Notes under the pieces: generated by a model
What the model was told of the DNA's origin: nothing
The model's input: only the letters and a program-made list of their open reading frames with translations
Databases searched by the model: none
Position numbers and translations under genes: made by a program
NCBI GenBank assembly: GCA_027578815.1
Contig: JANBTH010000463.1
Coordinates: 1-16,848 of the forward strand
DNA length: 16,848 nucleotides
Reading direction: 5' to 3'
Origin: Coemansia sp. RSA 1804
Lineage: Eukaryota; Kickxellomycota; Kickxellomycetes; Kickxellales; Kickxellaceae
Part shown: piece by piece, positions 1-7,853 of the stretch
Layout of the letters: each line of letters begins with the position of its first letter
Numbering within the stretch: the first letter of the stretch is position 1

Positions 1-2470
1 TGGGTATGAGTGGAAAAAGGAGGCGTGTTTTATTTTATTTCGAATTTTTCGCGAGTCGAGAAGCAGAAAAGGAAGATAACGCGTGGTGGCTAGCGTATTT
101 GAACGAAAAGTGCTGGACAAGAAATGCAACGAATTATTGTTCCCTGGCACGGTGCTGCGCAGAAAATCATGGATCAAGAGCCAGGAATGAAAAGTTCTTG
201 ATAAATACTAATTACACTAATTTCTGGTCGATTTTTACAGAAAACAAAAATACACACCATTCTGCAATTGCTACACATACGGGTTGACGGCAGGCGCCAT
301 CGTCTCCCCCCAGCAGCTGGTTGAGGGGACGATGCTGCGAATCAAGAAAAACGCCGTGATTTTCTGAATACAGCAACGGCAGACCTGCCAGCCAAGCAGA
401 TGGCTTTGACATCCTGCGGCGGTAGAAAAGAGGAAAGAGCTGCGTGGGTGGGTTCTTCCGAGCTCGGCAGCTCCCACGTCCACCATGCTCGCAGACAACG
501 AATGGTGGCTACCGCCCACGGCGGCATTCGTCAAGCACTGAGATGCGCATCTGTCTCTGGCACCGTGCGGAACATCTTTCTCTATCGGTGGCTGCGGCAC
601 GGGCTCTGGGCAGCCATTGCAACCATTCCTCTTGTTCTTGCTCTGGCTTCGAACTGCAGTTGTAACTGTAGCTGTGGGCGCGGATGATGGAGGAGGATGT
701 GCGTTGCCCACGCAATAGTGCTTGTGGGTGTGAGCGTGTTGCTTGGTGGCGGAGATTTGCTGTTCATTCTCAGGACCTCCTTGCTTGGGTGACTAGCTGA
801 CTCCTCAGTGCTATGTAATTGCATCGCATATCCTTTGTCATGTTTGTTCCAGAAGAGGAAGGCCGATCATGGAATTGCTGGGCTATTTTTCTCTTGGCTG
901 ATGGTGAGCTTGGCGAGTGATGAGCGGTGCCGGTGGGTTTCATCTGCACATCCAATCGCCGCGCCAGCATTGTTGCCATTTTTGCTCATTGCGGGCTTTT
1001 CCCGCTATTGCTGGTGCTGATTTGTTTCTAACATTAGCTTTTGTTTCTGGGAATCCATGGGCAGAACAAGCGGAGAATACATACGGTCATCATCTGCCAA
1101 ATTCCAAATGCGCAGCAGGCGAGACTGGGTCGTGTCGCTCGCCGCCCTCACAAAAAAAGAAAAAAGATACTCTATGGCTTGGCGCGCACGGAAGGGCCGG
1201 CCAGAAAGGAAGCATGTAAAAAAAAACAAAGGCACCAATGGCAACAACGCAAGCGAAGCTTCCAACAGTGGTCTCACGGTATTCCACGCTTTCATTCGTT
1301 CACGGCGTGCCACATGCACATGCCTCCTGGGATCCAAGCTTTCGTCGCTTTCAGACGCAGATTGGCTCTGTTGGGGGACTGCGCGGGCGAGCCTCCGCTT
1401 GCATCAGGCCGTCCGGCGCACCCACTCATTGACAAACACCGCCAGCAAACGTACCTTGCGGCGGTGTCTTTTTTGCACAATTGAACAATTTCATCAGTCG
1501 GTTTAGAATTTTGCATGAATGGAGCAACAAAAATTTTTATATTTCCACAAAGCACGCTGGTCAGCAGCCCGGACATGCCACCCGGAAACAGCCCTGCAAT
1601 TCAAATATTTTTTGGTTGTTTATTTTTCCTTTTCTGCAATCGCAATCTGCTGTTGTGAAGAGGGGAGAGGGTTGTTGGGTTGTGGAAATGTGTGTGATGT
1701 TGTTGGGCACATCGACAACCCGCAACAGTCAATTGTGATTGCTGTGGCCCTTTTTTCTATCTTCCAGCTTGCCTCGTCTATTTCGCGCGGCGCCTTTATG
1801 TCTTCTCATTCTCTCTGTTTTTGAAATCCGTAAAGATTGAAGAGGGAGTTGCAGAGCCACCCCCTTATTCAGCATGTTCAATCGGGCCATGCTTGGGGAT
1901 GTTGGGCAGGCAGGCACCCAGCTCAATGCGGCACCCACATCTGCGCACAGGACGGATAGGGCTCTTCGGTTCTAAGCCTGGCTGCTGCCAATTCTCTACA
2001 GTCGTTGACGCCCCTTCTGCCCTCTCCCTCAACCGCGCTGCTTTCCAACATTCAATGTTCGGGCCTCATTATGTCCATATGGTGTGTTTTCTGCTTGTTG
2101 CAGCATGGTATCGCCCAAACTTTGGCCTTGTCCTTTTCCGTTTGCATCCGGGATCGCTGGGCATGTAATTTCCACAGCTGTCGTTGCCGCTTCTTTCCGC
2201 CTTGACTGCAGCTAGTTTAGAAGCGTGACGGACTTTGCAATGGGATGTTGCCACTCATCATCGTCATATCCGCTTGCCCTTCTCTTTCTGGACACGCCTG
2301 TTTTTCCTTCTTTCCAGCCAGATTCACTTTTGCATTGCAGCCGCCCATCCCTTTCTTTCTGCCTTTATTGCTGATACTTTGACGGCGGCGGTCAGCTGGG
2401 AAATAAGGATTTCCTCGCCTTGTAAAATGGAAATCCCAACATCTGTCGCTCGCTGTGCAATTCATGCGAG
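1..2470. other. Gene-free left region
   Basis: No convincing gene was found in this stretch. Open frames on both strands are at most about 150 codons, overlap one another, and translate to low-complexity or unfamiliar sequence with no recognisable domain. No tRNA arms, 5S, spliceosomal RNA, RNase P or SRP RNA motifs were seen. Composition is mixed, with pyrimidine tracts and A-runs (for example near 1150 and 1217) typical of fungal intergenic DNA. It probably holds distal regulatory DNA for the cyclin gene and possibly the tail or promoter of a gene further left. A multi-exon gene with short exons or an unannotated long non-coding RNA cannot be excluded from sequence alone. Confidence 0.6.
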
Positions 2471-2472
2471 AC

Positions 2473-2487
2473 TGACACAGTGTGTCA
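2473..2487. repeat. 15-bp perfect palindrome TGACACA-G-TGTGTCA
   Basis: Two 7-base arms in perfect inverted orientation are separated by one base, about 500 bases upstream of the cyclin start. The symmetry is typical of a binding site for a dimeric transcription factor. The same arm plus one base recurs as a wider inverted repeat at 5951-5995, downstream of the cyclin gene. No particular factor is assigned. Confidence 0.5.
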
Positions 2488-2497
2488 CGGCCGGTTT

Positions 2498-2629
2498 GTC
2501 ATGCCCCCCATGCCCCCACCCCCCAAAAGAAGAAAACTGGCATTGTGGCCAATAATATCTTCTTTGGCTTCTATTTTTAAGAGGAGGTTAATATTCCGGG
2601 GCAGTCATGCCCCCCGTACACCCCCCCCT
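2498..2629. repeat. C-rich direct repeat upstream of the cyclin gene
   Basis: The 12-mer GTCATGCCCCCC occurs at 2498-2509 and again at 2604-2615. Each copy runs into further C tracts (2505-2524 and 2610-2628) followed by an A-rich or T-rich segment. The repeats lie 370-490 bases before the cyclin ATG, on either side of a CCAAT box. Runs of C are plausible C2H2 zinc-finger sites, but no specific regulator is claimed. Confidence 0.5.
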
Positions 2630-2983
2630 TTTATTGCCACAACCCAATGAAACTCTTAAATAAGACCGTTTTTGGAGCCTGGGTGAACTTTATTCACATT
2701 TTGTTTTTCCATATTTTTTCTTTACTCTGTTTTATTAAAGTGCCGGTTTTTGGCTGGGCCGTCTCATCTTTTTTCCTTCTCTCCATCTTTTGCTTTTTTT
2801 ACCATTTCTCTAGTGAGAGCTGAAGTAGTGTCATTAGCACTGCTCGCTCTCTTATATTGCATATTCTTCTGTTTTGTTTTCTCCACCCTTCCGCCAAAGC
2901 ATTACTCATACTCACCATAGCAGACACCCGCGCATTGCACGCTTCAACCAAAATCACAACACAGCACATCACACATACCAGCC
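2544..2983 (+). promoter_or_regulatory. Putative promoter and leader of the cyclin gene
   Basis: Two CCAAT pentamers in the same orientation lie at 2549-2553 and 2644-2648; such boxes are the classical site of the heterotrimeric Hap/NF-Y factor in fungi. A TATATT element at 2853-2858 lies about 130 bases before the start codon. Long pyrimidine-rich stretches (2700-2880) precede it, as is common just upstream of fungal transcription starts. The final 50 bases before the ATG are A/C-rich and free of G runs, like a fungal 5' leader. The transcription start itself is not visible. Confidence 0.4.
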
Positions 2984-4369
2984 ATGAACGCTGCAAAACT
3001 TAGCAACGAGCAGTTGGCGTTTGTAGCCGCACGGACATTTGGAAAACTTTGGATGCCCCGAAGCACGCGCGAATCGCTTTTGCCATTCCAGACATTCTGC
3101 TACGAGCTGCTGCGTTCAACACAGATTGCTGTGCCTATTGTCATGCTCACGCTGCTCTATGTCCATAAGTTTAAGCAGAGGTTTCCCGGTTTACATGGCG
3201 GCAATGGTAACGAGTACCGGGTGTTTGTTGTAGCGTTGATGCTTGCAAGCAAATACCTGGAAGATAACACATTTACAACACTGACATGGTCAGAGGTTTC
3301 TCACCTTCCAGCTCGGGAGCTAACTATCATGCAGCGGGATTTTCTGATTGCTCTTGACCATCGTCTTCATGTTCCAGAGCCGGAGTTCAACACGTGGATT
3401 AACCGCCTTCAGACTATCATTGTTGGAGAACCGTTGATTGCAGGGAAGGGAAGTGGAATTTCTCTGGTTGCGCCACAGGTATCTACAGAAGCGTATTCGC
3501 CTTCTGACTTTCAGGTCGTGCCTTCCCCAACACAGGCATTGCACCATGAGATTTCACCCGTTGACCTTATGCCGTCTCCCCCGGCCAAGCGCACCCGCCC
3601 ATCTCTCCCGTCCATTGCCTGCCCAAAATACTATGTCCCAGGCTCTGGAACCGGTCTGCATGCAACTAGACCACGCACGATGCTTGATTCGATTAACGTT
3701 CCCACATACCCTGCTCCCGTTTCATCCCAGATGTACACTCCGCCCACAGACGGCGTTGGCTTTGCCTATAGCGAATTCACCTTTAAGGCACCAACTTTTC
3801 CCCTGGTTGGCTATCCTGCATCTTCGGTAGGTGGGATATTCTTCAACACAGCAATTCAGCAGCAGCAGCAGCAACAGGCTTTGTATGGTTCAAATGTAAT
3901 TAGCCAACTGTCAGCAGTTCCTGGCATCTCGTCTGCAAACATGGCTTCCTGTGAAACAGCTTCAGGCGCGTATCCTGCATACCATTCAATCTCGATTCCT
4001 GCGCCGAATGTTCCATCGCTGGCCTTTAGCCAAGGCGATCGGCTTGCACTTCATGGTGCTGGTCATCACAGCAGTGCAATTCAGCAGCAGCATCAACAGC
4101 AACATTTCTGTGACATGCACATCAATGTCAACAGAAATATACCATACAATGTTGGCTTTGTCGACAGCATGAGCAAGGCGGTAGCAGCCCCTTCCATCTT
4201 TAGAAACAATAGCGGCCATGGATTTGTACAGCAGCAACAGCCGTCAGCATCTGTGTCTGCCACCGCATTTGCTGCACAGTATCCATCATTGTACTACAAC
4301 ACTGCACCACAAAGCCTCGGACTTGGATCTGGCGCACACCCGTTCCCAATCTACACGTATGGCGCTTGA
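2984..4369 (+). CDS. Pcl/Clg1-type cyclin with Q-rich C-terminal region
   Basis: Single-exon gene encoding 461 residues. Residues about 37-144 form one cyclin box: a helix rich in hydrophobics (VPIVMLTLLYVHKF, 50-63), then ALMLASKYLEDNTFT (84-98), TWSEVSHLP (101-109) and RDFLIALDHRLHV (118-130). The arrangement matches fungal cyclins of the Pho80/Pcl/Clg1 family, which bind a Pho85/Cdk5-type kinase and direct it to substrates in growth, polarity and nutrient control. The remaining 310 residues have no fold I recognise. They are Ser/Pro/Tyr-rich, with glutamine runs at 292-298, 367-373 (interrupted by one His) and 416-419, so probably disordered. The start has a good context (G at -3), and cyclin-like sequence begins soon after it. 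Which Pcl subfamily it belongs to and its kinase partner are inferred, not shown. Confidence 0.8.
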   Translation: MNAAKLSNEQLAFVAARTFGKLWMPRSTRESLLPFQTFCYELLRSTQIAVPIVMLTLLYVHKFKQRFPGLHGGNGNEYRVFVVALMLASKYLEDNTFTTLTWSEVSHLPARELTIMQRDFLIALDHRLHVPEPEFNTWINRLQTIIVGEPLIAGKGSGISLVAPQVSTEAYSPSDFQVVPSPTQALHHEISPVDLMPSPPAKRTRPSLPSIACPKYYVPGSGTGLHATRPRTMLDSINVPTYPAPVSSQMYTPPTDGVGFAYSEFTFKAPTFPLVGYPASSVGGIFFNTAIQQQQQQQALYGSNVISQLSAVPGISSANMASCETASGAYPAYHSISIPAPNVPSLAFSQGDRLALHGAGHHSSAIQQQHQQQHFCDMHINVNRNIPYNVGFVDSMSKAVAAPSIFRNNSGHGFVQQQQPSASVSATAFAAQYPSLYYNTAPQSLGLGSGAHPFPIYTYGA

Positions 4370-5700
4370 ATTGCCATTGAGGCTTTTCCTGGCGGCAATT
4401 ATCATCCGCTTCTTTCTCCAAGCAAACGTGAGGAACATATGGGCAAATGCAGATAGTGAAAACCTCTACACACAAGTAGCTCGCGGCGTCTTCAAAAATA
4501 GCAAATTATTGCTGGATCTTTTTTTTTGCCAAGCAAACTCCAGCAGCACGATCTGCTGCGGCATACACCGCCTGCTATGTTTTATTGTACAGTACTTGCA
4601 CATCTTTTAGTTATGATGATGCTTCAGTGTAGATTTTCTAATACGGTTTCAATGTAAAAAAATTACTTCTTTCCTGACATTTGTTGTGCTCAGTGACAAG
4701 TGAAGAGACGCTCCCTTGTCTGGATCAAGAGTTTCTATCGGCAGTGCTTGAGCCTGAGTTTTTTTGATGCAGATGGCTGGTGATCTTGCATTTTGAACGT
4801 GAAGGTTGCATGGGAGCAGATTTCCAATGATGCAACAAGTGCGTGGTCTTGCTTTCGTTGGCAGCATGTAAAGGCCCGATCCAAATGTTAGTGGCCTCCC
4901 AGCACATCCCTTGTAAAAAAAGAAGGGAAATCCCGCCCACTCTTTCCAAGCAAGCCGAAAAGGAATGTAAACATGTGTATCAGACTGGCACAAAAAGTTT
5001 TCTGTCCAGTTTTGGAATTTCTCACACATAGAAGGTGGAAGGGGCGAGAATCATTGCCATTGATTTCTCTCGCAGACATGCTTGACTGACAGCTGCACTG
5101 ACTGTTTCTCCGCTCATCACCATCAGCAGCGTCGTCATCGTTGGAAGGCTGCAGCCGTAATGTTTGCGTCTGTGTTTGGAAAATCTCCTCCATTTATCTT
5201 GTGCATAAACTGCTTCACTGCAGAATCCTGTAGTGTTTTTTTGATGCATAACATTCATCCTGCAGTCCTGCAAAAGCGCTGAGGATCGGACAGGCCACAC
5301 GCAGCTTTTCCACAAAAAGAACTGGCGCTCTTAGACTGGCAAGAGTTCTTGGAAAAGAGAAAAGGCCATGCATTGATGCGCAGACCAAGAGCCGTATGTC
5401 GTTTCAACGCTAAAAAGACCGCGAACACTCTTGTCTTTCTTTGCGCAAATAATGAGCGGTCCTTGAATATCGAGACAAAGGTCACAGCATGTTTGCGTTT
5501 AGTGGTATTGGCTGCAACCCCCCATTTATAGCTCTCATGTCGTAGAAAAGCAGGGGCTTCTCTACCATGAATAATGATGGCTGGGGGCGAGCAAAATATC
5601 CCTTAAACTCTGTGAATGCCGAATAAACAAAGACAACTTTTTCCATTGTCCACTGCTGAATCAATCCACCTAATATTTTCGATGCAAGCTTTCATTTTCT
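4370..5700. other. Spacer downstream of the cyclin gene, no gene seen
   Basis: The first few hundred bases are presumably the cyclin 3' untranslated region. No AATAAA occurs near the stop; the first one on this strand is at 5622-5627, and the T-rich stretch near 4518 and the A-run near 4656 could be processing elements. Open frames on both strands are short, overlapping and without recognisable protein features. A 14-base string (G, seven T, GATGCA) occurs at 4758-4771 and 5235-5248, but its T tract makes it weak evidence of a real repeat. Confidence 0.55.
5305..5357. repeat. Bulged inverted repeat (potential stem-loop)
   Basis: CTTTTCC (5305-5311) pairs perfectly with GGAAAAG (5351-5357), and AAGAACT (5317-5323) pairs perfectly with AGTTCTT (5344-5350). 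The two helices stack directly on the right-hand side and are separated by a 5-base bulge on the left. The result would be a 14-bp stem with a 20-base loop. An alternative inner pairing, CTCTT with AAGAG, competes with the inner helix. It could be a structured transcript or a remnant of a small inverted-repeat element; no neighbouring gene explains it. Confidence 0.45.
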
Positions 5701-5950
5701 ACATTCGCTACTAACGACTGAAAACCATGAAAAAAGAAGGGAAAATGGGGTGTTCTGTTGGTCTCGAGCCCAAATAGACAAGCAAAGAAGCACTAGCAGC
5801 CCAGCATGGTTTTTGAACAATACCAGCACTAAGTCATTGAGGGACTATAGTCAAGTGCTTTTTCCCCACTCTGTCGCTGTCTAGCCAAATTCCCTGGCAT
5901 CAGAGGATCCTGCGTGTAGTCCAGCCGTCTTAGGTTGTCACCACTACTGC

Positions 5951-5995
5951 TGACACAATTTGAACGGTTGGAGATGATTTGCACTGCTTGTGTCA
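5951..5995. repeat. Inverted repeat TGACACAA ... TTGTGTCA
   Basis: Eight-base arms at 5951-5958 and 5988-5995 are perfectly complementary, with a 29-base loop. Seven of the eight bases are the arm of the palindrome at 2473-2487. Either this is a hairpin or it represents two opposed half-sites of the same binding protein. No flanking gene lies within 1.5 kb. Confidence 0.4.
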
Positions 5996-6568
5996 TTATG
6001 TTTGTATGCTTGCAGACATTAAAACAGACACAGAGAATGTAAATTCTTGGAATTAGGACTTCCGCTTTCTTGTTTTGTTTGAATGTGAGTTGGTGTGCTT
6101 GTTTGGATGGATCAGTGCTGTTTTAAAACAAAGAAGCATGAATTTCAGGCAGAAACAGGTTGGTTTTACTTTTATTATCTTGGAACCAAAGATTTTAAAC
6201 TGTTTTTCTTTGCAAAAACATGCTGCTATTTTGTTGATTTCCTTTTATGTCCATCTTCTTTTCTGTTTGCGTTTTAAAAGCAGATAGGCTTTTTTACAAC
6301 GACAATTGGCATTGTACTTTAACAGCACGCATTGTTCCGCTTTCCACAAACGAAACCTTCTCTCTATGCACTGTCCTTGTTTGCTGACAGCTTGTCAAAA
6401 AAAATCCTCTAGCTAAAAATGGTAACCAATAAATAATTTACGGCTTAGAAAGACTGTGGATATTTCACTTGTCTAATGGTAAGCCCTGTCTTATTTGTGC
6501 GGGCAATGAAATATAATGGGCTCTATGCTTTCAAGCTTCTTTATTTTTAAAAAAGAAAAAACCTTAAC

Positions 6569-6847
6569 ATTCCCGTATCATTTTCCAGTAGACGTGATAT
6601 CATTTCCGTCTCTGTGCTAGGTGGATAACACGTCCACTGTGTTGTTGCATACATTTATTATATTAACAGTTTTTTTCTGAAATCCCCACTTCTGTAAGAG
6701 GATACTAGTACTGTTTTAATTTTTTAAAAGTCCATATCTAACTTTTAATGAACACATTCAGATATAGAAACACGTGGATATTTTTTTTAATAAAATCATT
6801 GTGGTTGTCATTTAATTTGATAGAGCTAGAAAATTCCCGTATCATTT
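6569..6847. repeat. 15-bp direct repeat in AT-rich DNA
   Basis: The 15-mer ATTCCCGTATCATTT occurs at 6569-6583 and again, identical and in the same orientation, at 6833-6847, an offset of 264 bases. Its CCCG core stands out in a region that is otherwise strongly AT-rich, so the match is less likely to be a low-complexity coincidence. Between the copies, GTGGATA recurs at 6619-6625 and 6774-6780. Function is unknown. Confidence 0.45.
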
Positions 6848-7814
6848 ATAATATTTCCTTCTCGTTTGCACACATTATATCATATTAATTGAAAAAAAAT
6901 GCACCCAGATTCCGGAAAGGCTTTTACTTTCTTTTTAGGATGATAATATTTCCTCATTATTGTCATTTTAATTTTTATTTCCAATCCCCCTTTTTATTAT
7001 CTGTCTTTTATTTTACCCCTATTTGTTTGGCTGCCTGGAATGTGTGCAATGTGTGCAACGTAGAAAGAAAAGCACGCTGTTTTTATATGGTGACACATGT
7101 TTTATACCAAAAGGGTGTATTGTGAATCGTGATATCGTTACAACAACCTTGAAACAGACACAGTGTACATATCCACAAATTCCGACTAGAACGTACAATT
7201 GGCAACCATCTGACTCTTTGTATATATTGCTGCATTTTAGGTTATTTCATCCATGTAAAAAAGTTGCTTCTAGATTTTGCTTTAATGTTTGTAAGAAAAG
7301 CTTTTTAAATTAGCCAACCCGCTTGTCTTTAAAATTTTTATGTTGGCAGTGTTGTTGATATGTAGACAAAAAGACGCGATGGGCCATTCTGCAATTTCTG
7401 TCATTGGTTTCTTATATAGAAAAATGTGCATCTGTTGGTTGCCCATATTGGTTTTGTGAAGGAAAGAGATGTGTCCTCTCTGGTTGCCACAATGCTGTCA
7501 TATGAGACATGTGGTCTGTGATTTGAATTATTTAGAAAACCTAATTAATCGAACTTTGTAAAGATAACATGTTCGCAAATCAAATCAATCAAATTCGATC
7601 ATTAGTGATCTAGTTAGCGGCAGCAATGTTTGTTGGAAAAACAAGAAATGCGAACAAACTTTCGCTTCCTTTCTTTCTCTATGTTGCTTATTTCTCTTTT
7701 TATTGTAAAAAAAACCCCCCTCTCCCCCACGCAAAGTAACGCAATACCAGAGGCAAATTCAGTAGCTTGCTCTTGTGCTGACCTTGTCTAGAGTAGAAAT
7801 ATCAGTAGCATATT

Positions 7815-7842
7815 TTGATATCTTTTTTTGGATTTCAAACAG
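7815..7842 (+). other. Possible 3' splice site in the protease leader
   Basis: TTGAT (7815-7819) could serve as a branch site. It is followed by a T-rich tract (7821-7829) and CAAACAG ending at 7842, twelve bases before the chosen ATG. This is the layout of a fungal acceptor, suggesting an intron in the 5' leader. No donor upstream is good enough to name, so the other end of the intron is not placed. The reading frame can be extended in this region only from a TTG, which is not credible as the start. Confidence 0.3.
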
Positions 7843-7853
7843 GTGTTCAAACG

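Larger units (their letters stand above)
5701..7814. other. AT-rich spacer upstream of the Nma111-like gene
   Basis: From about 5.7 kb the composition shifts to clearly AT-rich, with frequent A and T homopolymers (for example near 6400, 6550, 6780 and 6890). Open frames are at most 96 codons, rich in Phe, Lys and Tyr, as expected from AT-rich non-coding DNA. No tRNA, rRNA or known small RNA signature was found. The last part (about 7500-7814) is the likely promoter of the protease gene. It contains an A-rich CAAATCAA-type repetition at 7577-7594 and a short hairpin GATCA/TGATC at 7597-7610. Matrix attachment or a replication origin are possible roles for such DNA, but nothing here proves either. 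Confidence 0.55.

Noticed and set aside
271..711. 146-codon minus-strand frame in the left region, overlapped by several others
   Set aside because: Compositionally biased, no recognisable domain, several competing overlapping frames and no splice or start context that favours one.
4218..4610. 130-codon + strand frame starting inside the cyclin and running past its stop
   Set aside because: Most of it lies in another frame of the cyclin or its 3' region; nothing recognisable in the translation.
4598..4689. C/D snoRNA-like arrangement: ATGATGA at 4613-4619, CTGA at 4674-4677, GCACA/TGTGC outer stem
   Set aside because: The stem is only 5 bp and lies 8-10 bases from the boxes, no internal C'/D' boxes are visible, and no rRNA-complementary guide was recognised. 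A snoRNA search with covariance and rRNA targets would decide.
4758..5248. 14-base repeat containing seven T followed by GATGCA
   Set aside because: Half of it is a homopolymer, so a chance match in T-rich spacer DNA is likely.
7815..7853. Upstream extension of the Nma111 reading frame
   Set aside because: It begins at TTG rather than ATG and overlaps an acceptor-like tract; ATG 7854 has a good context and is preferred.
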